Notes: generated by a model from the sequence alone, not told the origin. 25,709 nt of DNA from a virus (IMGVR_UViG_3300030117_006648:1-25709), one strand, 5' to 3'. Numbered from the stretch's first letter, positions 6,124 to 14,485 are shown. Program-made: numbers and translations.

Positions 6124-9100
6124 ATGGCAAGTGGAGCTAGCAAGTTTAAATTCATTTCCCCAGGAATTTTCATCAATGAAATTGATGAATCTAAGTTGCC
6201 TTCCGATCCCGGCACGGACCCCGGTCCCACGATCATTGGTCGAGCAAGAAAAGGTCCTGGATTGGTCCCGACGACTATCAAATCATATGATGAATTTGTA
6301 CAAGTTTTTGGCACGCCCGACCCGGGAGCCGAAGGCGGTGATAATTGGAGAAGCAATGATTTTGATGGACCAACATATGGCGCTTATGCCGCCCAGGCTT
6401 GGCTAAGAAGCGAGCAGTCTCCTATTAACTATGTTCGCCTTTTGGGCGCCGAGGATCCCCTTAACAATGGCACAGCAGCCGCAAAGGCTGGCTGGATCAC
6501 TGATTCTGTAACACCAGCCTATGGTACAACCACCAATGGCGGCGCTTACGGACTTTTCATCGTTGACTCCGGGTCTGTCTCCTCTTCTGCTGGCAAGACC
6601 TACTTGACAGGCACCCTGGCTGCCGTTTGGTATCTCCAGGACGGAACAATTACTTTGAGTGGAACACTCCTCCAGGGACTTGACGCTGCGGCAGCCACGT
6701 CTTCTGCTGGAGCTGTCATGGCTGCTGATGGAGCTTCTAGCCAGTTCAAGGCTGTTGTCCAAAAGAGCGATGGTTCAACAAAGTCAATTACCTGCTTTAA
6801 CTTCGATCGTGACAGTGATAAGTATATCCGAAAAGTTTTCAATACAAATCCAGCCCAAACCAATTCTGACCTTGTGTCAACTAGCTCACCAAGTCATTAC
6901 AACTATTGGCTCGGCGAGACCTACGACCAGTTCTTCAACAACATAGTCACCGGTTCAGGCGCCGGCGCCACTCAAGCATATATTGTTGCCCTAGAGTCTG
7001 GCTCAACAAACAAGGCAGAAATGCAAAACAACCTCGTTAACGCTGAGACCCCATACTTCTTTGGGCAAGACCTTAACGAGAGCGCAAATTACCAAGAAAC
7101 CAGCATGCAGTCACTCTTCAAGCTTGTTGCCTTGGAGACTGGTGAGGCTGCCCACAGGCACAAGGTCTCAATCGCCAATCTACAAGCGGCACCCTACCCG
7201 GAATTAGACCCCTACGGTTCTTTCTCTGTTCTAATCCGTCGCTCAGAGGATAACGACAAGGCTCCAATCATCGTGGAGAGGTATGACGAGTGTAACCTTA
7301 ACCCGCTTTCCGACAGATATGTCGCCAAGATGATTGGTGACATGCATGTCTCTTGGGACGACGACGAAGGTCGCTTCCGCTACTACGGAAACTACGCCAA
7401 CCAGTCAGCTTATGTCAGGGTGGTCGTCGACTCCGAGGTGGACGCTGGAGCATCCAATATCGCTCAGATGCTTCCCGTTGGTTATCTAGGACCTTTCCGA
7501 TACAAGGGATTCTATGTCGCTTCTGGGTCGATAGACCCGGGCCGATTCGATGATTTGGACCCCGTGTTCGGCGGCACCCCAGCGACTCCCGTTGCCTCAA
7601 TCTACACGATGGTCTCTGGAGGCAAGGACATTCCTTCGTCCTCTTTGGGTCAAAATGCAAGTCATTTAATGCTTACAACGAACTCTCCCACCCGCATGGC
7701 GACCTCACTCGACGGCGGCATGGAGGCTTTTGCCGCTAAGTACCTATTCCCCACCTTCCTGACACGTACCAGTGCTTCTGCTGCTGGAACAAGTGTAGGT
7801 AACGCATACTTCGGAATTCAGACTGGAAGGACAGGTGAGTCCACCGTATTCGACCCCAGCTATTATGACATAGTTCGCCCCCTCTTGTTCGGAAGCTCGA
7901 AGCTTAGCTCCTTTAGCAACTCAGGGCAGCCTGCCCTAGAGAGAGGCTTCGTGTTCTCGCTTGACAACATTGTCTCTGGTAGCGTTGCCGGCGATACGCG
8001 AACCGCAGCAGGCGAGGGATTCTACTATGTCTCTGGCTCTAGAAAGGCTGGTCTATCATTCACTGCCCAGACGGGCAATAGTCTTCGCGACCTCATCGAG
8101 GCTGGCGTTGATAAGTTTACAGCCCCCCTACACGGCGGCTTCGACGGACTTGATATCTCAGAGCGCGAGCCTTTCCGTAACTCGCAGTGGACCGATAGCA
8201 GCACTTCACGCAATAGCTACTCTCTTAACACCCTTAAGCGAGCAGTCGCGACCACTGCCGATCCCGAGCGCGTTCTAACAAACCTAATTACCGCACCCGG
8301 TATCTGGCGCAAGCAAGTGACTGACGATATTATTGATGTCTGCGAGAATCGTGGAGATGCCTTGGCACTCATCGATATCGAGGATGCCGGTACGCCCCCC
8401 AACACGGAGGGCACCGCTTTCAGCACAGCGACATCACGTCGCCCGAGCGTCACGGGCTCAGTAACTAAGCTTCGTAGCCGCTTGATTAACTCTAGCTACG
8501 CATGTACTTACTTCCCGTGGGTTAAGATTCGAGACCCCAACACTGCGGCTGTAATCGATATGCCTCCCTCAGTGGCTGCCTTGGGAACGTTTGCTTCCTC
8601 AGAAGCTCGCACAGAGCTTTGGTTCGCCCCAGCAGGCTTCGTAAGAGGCGGGCTCTCCAATGGCGCGGCTGGACTCCCAGTTGTTGGTCTAAATTACCGA
8701 CCCACCTCTAAGGAGCGAGACGAGCTATACGCAGCAAACATTAATCCTATTGCTCAGTTCCCCAACGAGGGTATTGTGATCTTCGGTCAAAAGACCCTTC
8801 AGGTCACGCGCTCAGCGCTTGATAGAATTAATGTGCGTCGACTAATGATCTTTGTCAAGAAGGAAATTTCCAAGATGGCAACAGACATTCTGTTTGATCC
8901 CAACATCGACGTCACATGGTCACGCTTTACCTCTAGGGCAAACCCCTTCTTGGGTAATGTGAAATCTCGTTTCGGACTTTCGGACTTCCTGGTTGTCCTT
9001 GATAAGACTACCACAACCGATGACCTTGTTGACCGAAACATCATGTATGCGAAGATCTTCTTGAAGCCCACCAAGGCAATTGAGTTTATCGCACTTGACT

Positions 9101-9138
9101 TTATTATTACACGACAGGGCGCCTCTTTTAATGATTAA
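6124..9138 (+). CDS. 18: Contractile tail sheath protein, gp18-like
   Basis: A 1004-aa sheath subunit that polymerises around the tail tube and contracts to drive it through the host envelope. The N-terminus (FKFISPGIFINEID, PTIIGRARKGPG, SYDEFVQVFGTPDP, YGAYAAQAWL) and C-terminus (FAPAGFVRG, EGIVIFGQKTLQ, INVRRLMIFVKKEI, ILFDPNIDVTWSRF, plus the closing IEFIALDFIITRQG strand) are hallmark sheath blocks. These form the conserved inner domain that carries the inter-subunit handshake strands. T4 gp18 is 659 aa, so the protein is about 350 aa larger. The extra length falls in the middle, roughly residues 100-700, which should form protruding outer domains and is rich in Ser/Gly/Ala. It is followed after a short gap by the tube gene, as in T4. 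Confidence 0.93.
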   Translation: MASGASKFKFISPGIFINEIDESKLPSDPGTDPGPTIIGRARKGPGLVPTTIKSYDEFVQVFGTPDPGAEGGDNWRSNDFDGPTYGAYAAQAWLRSEQSPINYVRLLGAEDPLNNGTAAAKAGWITDSVTPAYGTTTNGGAYGLFIVDSGSVSSSAGKTYLTGTLAAVWYLQDGTITLSGTLLQGLDAAAATSSAGAVMAADGASSQFKAVVQKSDGSTKSITCFNFDRDSDKYIRKVFNTNPAQTNSDLVSTSSPSHYNYWLGETYDQFFNNIVTGSGAGATQAYIVALESGSTNKAEMQNNLVNAETPYFFGQDLNESANYQETSMQSLFKLVALETGEAAHRHKVSIANLQAAPYPELDPYGSFSVLIRRSEDNDKAPIIVERYDECNLNPLSDRYVAKMIGDMHVSWDDDEGRFRYYGNYANQSAYVRVVVDSEVDAGASNIAQMLPVGYLGPFRYKGFYVASGSIDPGRFDDLDPVFGGTPATPVASIYTMVSGGKDIPSSSLGQNASHLMLTTNSPTRMATSLDGGMEAFAAKYLFPTFLTRTSASAAGTSVGNAYFGIQTGRTGESTVFDPSYYDIVRPLLFGSSKLSSFSNSGQPALERGFVFSLDNIVSGSVAGDTRTAAGEGFYYVSGSRKAGLSFTAQTGNSLRDLIEAGVDKFTAPLHGGFDGLDISEREPFRNSQWTDSSTSRNSYSLNTLKRAVATTADPERVLTNLITAPGIWRKQVTDDIIDVCENRGDALALIDIEDAGTPPNTEGTAFSTATSRRPSVTGSVTKLRSRLINSSYACTYFPWVKIRDPNTAAVIDMPPSVAALGTFASSEARTELWFAPAGFVRGGLSNGAAGLPVVGLNYRPTSKERDELYAANINPIAQFPNEGIVIFGQKTLQVTRSALDRINVRRLMIFVKKEISKMATDILFDPNIDVTWSRFTSRANPFLGNVKSRFGLSDFLVVLDKTTTTDDLVDRNIMYAKIFLKPTKAIEFIALDFIITRQGASFND

Positions 9139-9150
9139 AAATTTAAAGAG

Positions 9151-9158
9151 ACTAATTA
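9151..9158 (+). promoter_or_regulatory. Candidate late promoter element (ACTAATTA)
   Basis: The octamer lies 29 nt before the tail tube ATG at 9180, in the 41-nt gap after the sheath gene. Ribosome site AAGGAG follows. Confidence 0.5.
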
Positions 9159-9179
9159 AGACAAAGGAGAAAAAGTAAA

Positions 9180-9785
9180 ATGCCAGGACCATTTTGGACA
9201 GCACAAGGGGCAAACACCCCAGAGCCAAAAAGACAGTTTAGATTTAGGGTTATCATCCCTAAGCTTTCTGCTGGCGGCTTGTGGTATGCGACAAAGGCAA
9301 CAAAGCCTTCATTTTCAGTGACTGAATCAACACATAAGTTTCTAAATCACACATTTTACTATCCCGGTAAAGTCGAGTGGTCCAAGGTGACAATTGGATT
9401 TGTCGATCCTACCAACCCTGACGCCACTGGCGATATTCTTCAAGCCTTGCGTGCTAGTGGGTACAACATCCCAGCCAGCATTGAAAGCTCGGCGGACCTA
9501 ACGACTATTGGAAAAGCCAAGTCTGTGAGCGCTCTAGAGACCGTGACCATTGAGGCTCTTAATGATGAAGGTGAGCCGGTTGAGCAGTGGCAACTAAACA
9601 ATGCTTGGATCTCTGGCATCACTTTTAACGATTATGATTACGCTGCCGACGAGCTAGCTACTATTGACCTTGAATTGCGTTACGACTGGGCTGCCTTTAT
9701 TAACGCTGGTCTCGCTGGCGCTCAGGCTTCCGCCGAGGATGGTGGAGAAAAGAGGCTCTTTACCTTGGGGTCTCCGTCAGCCTAG
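9180..9785 (+). CDS. 19: Tail tube protein, gp19-like
   Basis: A 201-aa protein that stacks as hexameric rings to form the inner tube through which DNA passes. The start FWTAQGANTPEPKRQFRFRV is the typical opening of T4-like tube proteins, leading into the first beta-strand. KATKPSFSVTESTHKFLNH and FYYPGKVEWSKVTIGFVDP follow, the gp19 core with the long loop. The C-terminal strands are VEQWQLNNAWISGITFNDYD and ATIDLELRYDWAAF. Length is close to T4 gp19 (163 aa) with a short tail. The position directly after the sheath gene supports the call. It has no terminator before the next gene. Confidence 0.92.
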   Translation: MPGPFWTAQGANTPEPKRQFRFRVIIPKLSAGGLWYATKATKPSFSVTESTHKFLNHTFYYPGKVEWSKVTIGFVDPTNPDATGDILQALRASGYNIPASIESSADLTTIGKAKSVSALETVTIEALNDEGEPVEQWQLNNAWISGITFNDYDYAADELATIDLELRYDWAAFINAGLAGAQASAEDGGEKRLFTLGSPSA

Positions 9786-9794
9786 AATGATCGC

Positions 9795-9823
9795 TTAACA
9801 ACTAGCGTAAATTAAACTATAAT
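9795..9823 (+). promoter_or_regulatory. Sigma-70-type promoter before the chaperone-like gene
   Basis: TTAACA (9795-9800) and TATAAT (9818-9823) are separated by exactly 17 nt. The predicted transcript start near 9830 falls just before the ribosome site at 9834-9840. This is the only gap in the tail region with a clear host-type promoter and no ACTAWTTA octamer. Confidence 0.55.
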
Positions 9824-9845
9824 ACTCTTAACAGAGAGGTGTAAA

Positions 9846-10703
9846 TTGCCAAGAAATAATTCCCGGCGCACGGGGAGCACGTCGAAAAAGGAGACCGAAG
9901 CCGTCTCCTCTGCTCCCGTGGCGTCCGTTTTGGACTTCGTAACCCCCACAGATGTGGTGGATCTACCTAGTGGCGGACGCTTTTATGATGAAGATCATCC
10001 CCTACATAATAAAGAAACCATCGAAATTCGCTATATGACAGCGAGGGACGAAGATACTCTTACCAACCAGTCTTATCTCAAAAAGGGTGTCGCGCTTGAA
10101 AAGCTGATGCAGAACCTTATTATTGATAAAAGGATTCACCCTGGCACCCTCCTTGTGGGCGATCGCGGCGCAATACTGATGGCTGCTCGAATTTCCGCTT
10201 ATGGTTCGAACTATAAGACTAGTATTTCGTGCCCCTCGTGTGGAGAGACAAGCGAATTCGCTTTCGACCTCAGCGAGCTACAGACCGGAGTAAGTCCCGA
10301 AGACGACGATAATGAAGTTGACGTTACGCACACTGATGATAACACCTATACGGTAAAGCTACCCTTAACGGGAGTATCAGCTGAGTTTCGACTCCTCACA
10401 GGAAATGATGAGTTGGCTATTACCCAAGCAATCCAAAAGGCGCGAAACAGAAACAAGGTTGACGGAACCCTGAGTACGCAGTTCTCTAGGGCTATTGTGT
10501 CCCTCAACTCCGAGACTGATAGGGAGGTTATTCGCAAGTTTGCTCTACTGATGCCTGCCTCTGATGCTCGCGTGCTAAGAAGAGCCATCCAGTCTGTGAC
10601 TCCTGCGCTTGATATGAATCAAAATTTTGAGTGCCCTGAGTGCGGTCATGAGCAAGAAATGGAGGTGCCGTTAACGGCGGACTTTTTTTGGCCTGACCGC
10701 TAA
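9846..10703 (+). CDS. gp26/gp51-family baseplate or tail-assembly protein with zinc ribbon
   Basis: A 285-aa protein starting at TTG, preceded by AGAGAGGTG (9833-9841). After a disordered ~25-residue arm comes VDLPSGGRFYDEDHPL and EIRYMTARDEDTLTN. This is the signature of the T4 baseplate protein family that includes gp26 and gp51; related short proteins act as tail-assembly chaperones. Two CxxC pairs, C129/C132 (CPSCG) and C263/C266 (CPECG), form a likely zinc ribbon that brackets a beta-rich domain. The protein ends in VPLTADFFWPDR. Its position between tube and tape-measure genes is the classic chaperone position. A T7 run at 10683-10689 near its end could let ribosomes shift into the next small gene. 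Family call is fairly sure; chaperone versus baseplate-hub role is inferred. Confidence 0.75.
   Translation: MPRNNSRRTGSTSKKETEAVSSAPVASVLDFVTPTDVVDLPSGGRFYDEDHPLHNKETIEIRYMTARDEDTLTNQSYLKKGVALEKLMQNLIIDKRIHPGTLLVGDRGAILMAARISAYGSNYKTSISCPSCGETSEFAFDLSELQTGVSPEDDDNEVDVTHTDDNTYTVKLPLTGVSAEFRLLTGNDELAITQAIQKARNRNKVDGTLSTQFSRAIVSLNSETDREVIRKFALLMPASDARVLRRAIQSVTPALDMNQNFECPECGHEQEMEVPLTADFFWPDR
10683..10689 (+). other. Possible programmed frameshift site (TTTTTTT)
   Basis: Seven T residues lie 12 nt before the stop codon of the zinc-ribbon gene. A +1 or -2 shift here enters the frame of the next gene, which is open straight through (ACT TTT TTT GGC CTG ACC GCT AAA TAC ATG). Phe-tRNA could re-pair perfectly on poly-U. 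No frameshifting is proven; T7 and T8 runs also occur inside other genes. Confidence 0.4.
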
Positions 10704-10707
10704 ATAC

Positions 10708-10887
10708 ATGGAGGGCGTATATGAGCAATTCTTCTCCATGATGTATTATGGAAAATGGGATTTTCAGCAATTATATTCGCTCCCCGTGGGATTGAGAGAC
10801 TGGTTTGTACGAAGACTAATTAAAGAAAAAGAGAAAGAAAGAGAAGAAGCCGAGAAAGCATACGAAAAGGCTAACCAGCGGCGATAA
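10708..10887 (+). CDS. Small tail-assembly chaperone partner (59 aa, possible frameshift extension)
   Basis: A 59-aa protein starting 4 nt after the upstream stop codon. It has YEQFFSMMYYGKWDFQQLYS, LPVGLRDWFVRRLI and a charged helical tail (KEKEKEREEAEKAYEKANQR). The pattern 'short helix, small residues, bulky aromatic, LP-x-x-x-R-x-W-F' recalls the C-terminal extension made by frameshifting in tail-assembly chaperones (lambda gpG-T style). The second product there carries a helix that contacts the tape measure. No Shine-Dalgarno is visible before the ATG, so it is made either by coupling to the upstream stop or as a fusion after a shift at 10683-10689. The location directly before the tape measure supports this. 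The coding assignment is firm; the mechanism is inferred. Confidence 0.7.
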   Translation: MEGVYEQFFSMMYYGKWDFQQLYSLPVGLRDWFVRRLIKEKEKEREEAEKAYEKANQRR

Positions 10888-10904
10888 AACTATATGTTCA
10901 CATC

Positions 10905-10930
10905 AAAGCTGGAGGAATCCGGCTTTTTTG
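10905..10930 (+). terminator. Rho-independent terminator before the tape measure gene
   Basis: AAAGCTGGA (10905-10913) pairs with TCCGGCTTT (10918-10926) around a GGAA loop, followed by TTTG. It closes the chaperone transcript. Confidence 0.8.
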
Positions 10931-10938
10931 TTTTAAAA

Positions 10939-10946
10939 ACTAATTA
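10939..10946 (+). promoter_or_regulatory. Candidate late promoter element (ACTAATTA)
   Basis: The octamer lies between the terminator and the tape measure gene, 43 nt before the ATG at 10982. An identical octamer at 10815 lies inside the preceding small gene and is probably incidental. Confidence 0.45.
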
Positions 10947-10981
10947 TTTTGAACATCTTTATGTTAAGGGAACCATGATAA

Positions 10982-13519
10982 ATGGCTGATGAGAAAACCC
11001 CAGAAGAGATAAAAGCGGAACAAGAGGCTGCTGAGGCAAGAGCTGAGACTGAGTCAGAGATCGCTTCTATTATGTCTGAGCAGGGCAATGCCGCACAAAG
11101 AAAGCTGGCATATGATCTCGAATCTCTCCAGCAAAAGCTTCGCGAATTAGAGCTATTAAAGCAAGAGGCGAAAGACGAGGGCGAAATTCTTGAAATTGCA
11201 AGAATTACAGCCGAGATGAAAGCCAGGGAAAATCAATTCCTTATCCAAAATAATAAGCAGCTCGCCGAAGGTGTGTCCATCGGCGAGGCTAAGCTAGCTC
11301 AGCTGGAAGAACTTAAAAAGAAAAATAGAGACTTGTTCCGCCAAGAGCAACGAGGCATGGAGGCTCGACAGAGGCTCCTTCAGAAGAGCACCACGGCTGC
11401 CCACAAGCTTAGGCAAACACTTCAAATACCTGATATAACCGCTTATAAGAATCTAGCGCAAGATATCGCAGAGTCTGGTCCGGGAGTTTTGGGAAACTTA
11501 CGGGAGATGGGGGTGAAACTGAGCAACATCAATAAGATGGGCGCTCTCGGCGCAGGGATGTTTACCGTTGGTCTCCTCTCCTTAAAACAAACTATAGCAC
11601 AAGCCGTTGCCCTCGATAAGGTAAACGCAGCCTTTACCGCGCAGACTGGTATTGTCGGACCTTTGCGAGATCAAATTGGAACCCTATATCAACAAAATCT
11701 TGCCCTGGGAATGAGCATGGAAGACGTAAGCAAGTCCACTAGCGCTCTAGCGGGGGGCTTTACTGAGTTTGTGGCGCTTAACCCTAGTGTACAGAGGGCG
11801 GTGACAGAACAAACCGTCCTGCTCGAAAAGATTGGTGTCTCCTCCGCCACCTCGGCTAAAATGATGAACGAGCTTACAAAGTCAATGGGCATGACCACAG
11901 GCGAAGCCATGGCAACAACACGCTCGATTACAAGCCTGGGAATTCAACTGGGTATACCTGGTGATGTTATAAATCAAAAGTTTGTAGCAGCCCTGCCGAA
12001 ACTAAGAGTATATGGCGACCGCGCCGTTGAGGTCTTCCGTGACCTAACAATAGCAGCCAGAGAGACAGGCACGTCGGTCGAATCTCTAATTGGCACCTTT
12101 GGCGATTCAATGAATACCTTTGAGGGATCTGCGCAGGTGGCAGGAAAGCTTAACGCTGTTTTGGGCACAGACATGTTTAGTTCCACAGAACTCCTAATGG
12201 CTACGGAAGCAGAGCGCGTACAAATAATGAAAGAGCGCATAGCGATGTCCGGAGTTGACTTTGCTAATCTGAGCAAGTACCAGCAGATCGCGCTAGCAAA
12301 CGCGGCTGGTTTTAGCGACGTAAATGAGGCAGCGAAAGTGTTTGGCAATACTCAAAGCCAGGTTGGAATGCAAGTAGGCAGTTTGACCATGACAACCGCC
12401 GAGTTGGAGGAACGCACCCAGAAGGCGCGCTCTGTTCAGGACAAATTTAAATTCGCCCTTCAGTCTTTTGCTGTTGCCCTGGAGCCCCTTGTGGATTTGT
12501 TTGCTATGGCTGGCGATGGGCTCGTCTCCTTTACGCAGAAAATGGGCAGAGGGGGGCTTTTCAAGACACTGATCATGGCTGGACTACTTTTCGTCGGCTT
12601 TAAGCTCATGATAAAAAAGTTTAAAAAGGGAACTGACGACGCGACAGAGTCCACAGAGGCTCAGGCTGAGGCAACGGGAAGCCTAACGGAAAAACTCAAG
12701 GATAACTTGAAAGTTAAAGCTTTGTCAATCTTGGCAAACGTGGCGGAAGCCAAGAGTATTGATAGAGTGACCGCCGCCCTTCGAAGGAGGGGCGCAGCAG
12801 GTCTAGGCGCTGGCGTCCGTGGGGGAGCTGCCAGAACCGCTGCCAGAACCGCTGCTACGACTGCTGCCGCCGCCGGGACAGGAGCTGCCACGACTGCTGC
12901 TACGACTGCCGCACGAACTGCCACCACCGTAGCCGGTGCTGCTGCCCCAACAGTTGCCCGAGAGGGTGCGGAAGCCGCCGCCCAGCGCGGCGCTCGCACC
13001 GCAGCCACTAGAGGCGGCGGGATGCTTGCCAAGATTGGGCTTGGGGGACTTAAAGGAATGGGCTCGAGTTTGCTAAAGAAGATGCCTGTCATTGGCGCAA
13101 TTGCGGGCATTGGATTCGGACTGCAACGCTTGATGCGAGGAGATTTCTTGGGAGCCGCTGGCGAAGTAGCTTCGGGCTTTCTTTCAATAGTTCCCGGCGC
13201 CGGCACAGCAGCCTCGTTGGCTGTTGATGCAGCGCTAGTAGGTCGCGACATACAGCAGGCCACTAGTGCGGCGCCGGAAGTCGCTAGTGCCCAAGAGGGT
13301 GGTATCACGACCCGAGAGGGTCTAGTGAACGTTCACCCACAAGAGGCGATAGTTCCGCTGGATCAGCTAATGTCAAAGTTTGACCAGCTCATATCAGCTG
13401 TTGGAAGCCCCGGCGGCGGTGGCGGTGGCGAGATGGTGGTCAAGGTAATGCTAAATGAGCGAGAATTGGGCGAAGCAGTCGTTCCCCTCATCGACCGTCG
13501 CGTTTTGGGCGAAGTGTAA
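10982..13519 (+). CDS. Tail tape measure protein
   Basis: An 845-aa protein that sets tail length and is threaded through the tube lumen. Residues 1-150 are a charged coiled coil (EIKAEQEAAEARAETESEIA, LQQKLRELELLKQEAKDEG). A long helical region with small-residue-rich segments follows. Hydrophobic segments lie near residues 523-545 (TLIMAGLLFVGFKLMI) and 730-755 (FLSIVPGAGTAASLAVDAAL). Residues ~603-670 are an Ala/Thr/Arg low-complexity stretch encoded by short imperfect repeats (AGAACCGCTGCC-like units near 12830-12930). The C-terminus has the common tape-measure ending QEGGITTREGLVNVHPQEAI followed by VPLDQL. Longer than T4 gp29 (590 aa). Position after the chaperone pair agrees. The start has only a weak ribosome site (AAGGGA). 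Confidence 0.85.
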   Translation: MADEKTPEEIKAEQEAAEARAETESEIASIMSEQGNAAQRKLAYDLESLQQKLRELELLKQEAKDEGEILEIARITAEMKARENQFLIQNNKQLAEGVSIGEAKLAQLEELKKKNRDLFRQEQRGMEARQRLLQKSTTAAHKLRQTLQIPDITAYKNLAQDIAESGPGVLGNLREMGVKLSNINKMGALGAGMFTVGLLSLKQTIAQAVALDKVNAAFTAQTGIVGPLRDQIGTLYQQNLALGMSMEDVSKSTSALAGGFTEFVALNPSVQRAVTEQTVLLEKIGVSSATSAKMMNELTKSMGMTTGEAMATTRSITSLGIQLGIPGDVINQKFVAALPKLRVYGDRAVEVFRDLTIAARETGTSVESLIGTFGDSMNTFEGSAQVAGKLNAVLGTDMFSSTELLMATEAERVQIMKERIAMSGVDFANLSKYQQIALANAAGFSDVNEAAKVFGNTQSQVGMQVGSLTMTTAELEERTQKARSVQDKFKFALQSFAVALEPLVDLFAMAGDGLVSFTQKMGRGGLFKTLIMAGLLFVGFKLMIKKFKKGTDDATESTEAQAEATGSLTEKLKDNLKVKALSILANVAEAKSIDRVTAALRRRGAAGLGAGVRGGAARTAARTAATTAAAAGTGAATTAATTAARTATTVAGAAAPTVAREGAEAAAQRGARTAATRGGGMLAKIGLGGLKGMGSSLLKKMPVIGAIAGIGFGLQRLMRGDFLGAAGEVASGFLSIVPGAGTAASLAVDAALVGRDIQQATSAAPEVASAQEGGITTREGLVNVHPQEAIVPLDQLMSKFDQLISAVGSPGGGGGGEMVVKVMLNERELGEAVVPLIDRRVLGEV

Positions 13520-13546
13520 AAACTTAAGTTAGGAGTAGTTACAGGT

Positions 13547-14485
13547 ATGACCATAATAGCAAATTATTTCTCTAGTGATGTTAACCAGGATGATGCCTCT
13601 AATGCTTATGCTAATGTAAAAGAGCTTTTCTTGAGTATATATCATTTACCCAGCGAGATCCAGGTTAACTTCAAAGCTTTTGTTACCACCTATAATGAGA
13701 CCTTTAGCGCGGACTGGACTCAGGAGAAGGTCTTTGGGCGCAACGATCCGATTGCCACCTTTAAGGGAACCGGGCGATCCATTTCGGTTGCTTTCGATAT
13801 TCCGGCATATTCCCTCGGAGAAGCTAGAGACAATCTAGCTAAGTGTAACAGAATAGCCCAGTTTATGTACCCAGCGTATGAAGTGGGAAACCGTGCTAAT
13901 ACGATAGCGAAGCCTCCTTTGCTGCGCCTGTGCTTCGCTAACCTTATTCGCCGCGCCGGCGCAGGCGATTCGCCAAACGCCGATCTTAGCGGCTTGCTAG
14001 GATTCATGCGAACTGTAACTGTTACCCCTTCGTTCGACGATTCAGCTGGCTTCTATGATCCGGATACCGCAACCCTGTATCCCAAGGTAATCGCAATTAG
14101 TTTTGATTATGTCCCGCTACATGAACATGATCTTGGCTGGGGCGAGGGAATTGGCTTTAACGATCCCAATTATGTAAACTTCCCATTTGGCAAGACCCCT
14201 GCGGAGGTGACTGAATACTCAACAGGAGAGCCCCCTACGCCCGATAACTTTGTCGATCCCCAGGCAGTGGCAGATATTCAGGCTGGACCCTGGGCGCCGG
14301 GCTTAGCTCCAGGTGAAGGTGTGTTGGATGACAACAACGATGGTGGGATTGATAACGCTGAAGCCCTGGCACAGCGAGGACTAGGGGTTCTAGACCCCGA
14401 GAGGGAAATGACGGACTTTGGAGTTGTAGAGGTGGAAGGCGCTAGCTCTGTTTTGATTGGGGACAGCCTTCCCTATAGGAATTAA
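13547..14485 (+). CDS. Putative baseplate / tail-tube cap protein
   Basis: A 312-aa protein. The ordered part (residues ~25-215) contains FKAFVTTYNETFSADW, VFGRNDPIATFKGTGRSISV, FDIPAYSLGEARDNLAK, AQFMYPAYE and PLLRLCFANLIRR, then TVTVTPSFDD and PKVIAISFDYVPLHEHDLGW. 'Strands plus FGR-DPI plus NL-x(n)-YP-Y' resembles tube-fold proteins at the baseplate end of contractile tails, such as T4 gp48/gp54 in role, but I cannot align it to either with confidence. The last ~95 residues are a disordered acidic, proline-rich tail. It lies between tape measure and gp53-like wedge gene, where tube-initiator genes sit. A baseplate role is likely, the precise equivalent uncertain. Confidence 0.55.
   Translation: MTIIANYFSSDVNQDDASNAYANVKELFLSIYHLPSEIQVNFKAFVTTYNETFSADWTQEKVFGRNDPIATFKGTGRSISVAFDIPAYSLGEARDNLAKCNRIAQFMYPAYEVGNRANTIAKPPLLRLCFANLIRRAGAGDSPNADLSGLLGFMRTVTVTPSFDDSAGFYDPDTATLYPKVIAISFDYVPLHEHDLGWGEGIGFNDPNYVNFPFGKTPAEVTEYSTGEPPTPDNFVDPQAVADIQAGPWAPGLAPGEGVLDDNNDGGIDNAEALAQRGLGVLDPEREMTDFGVVEVEGASSVLIGDSLPYRN

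Noticed and set aside
10815-10822. ACTAATTA inside the 59-codon gene as a further promoter
   Set aside because: It lies in coding sequence upstream of a terminator at 10905-10930, so a transcript from it would be cut off before the tape measure gene.
12827-12950. Short tandem repeats (AGAACCGCTGCC-like) in the tape measure gene
   Set aside because: They follow from Ala/Thr/Arg low-complexity coding and are imperfect; no separate repeat element is indicated.
12661-13308. Long open frame on the - strand opposite the tape measure gene
   Set aside because: It mirrors the Ala/Thr/Arg low-complexity stretch, has no ribosome site, and its product is composition-driven. It is a shadow of the real gene.
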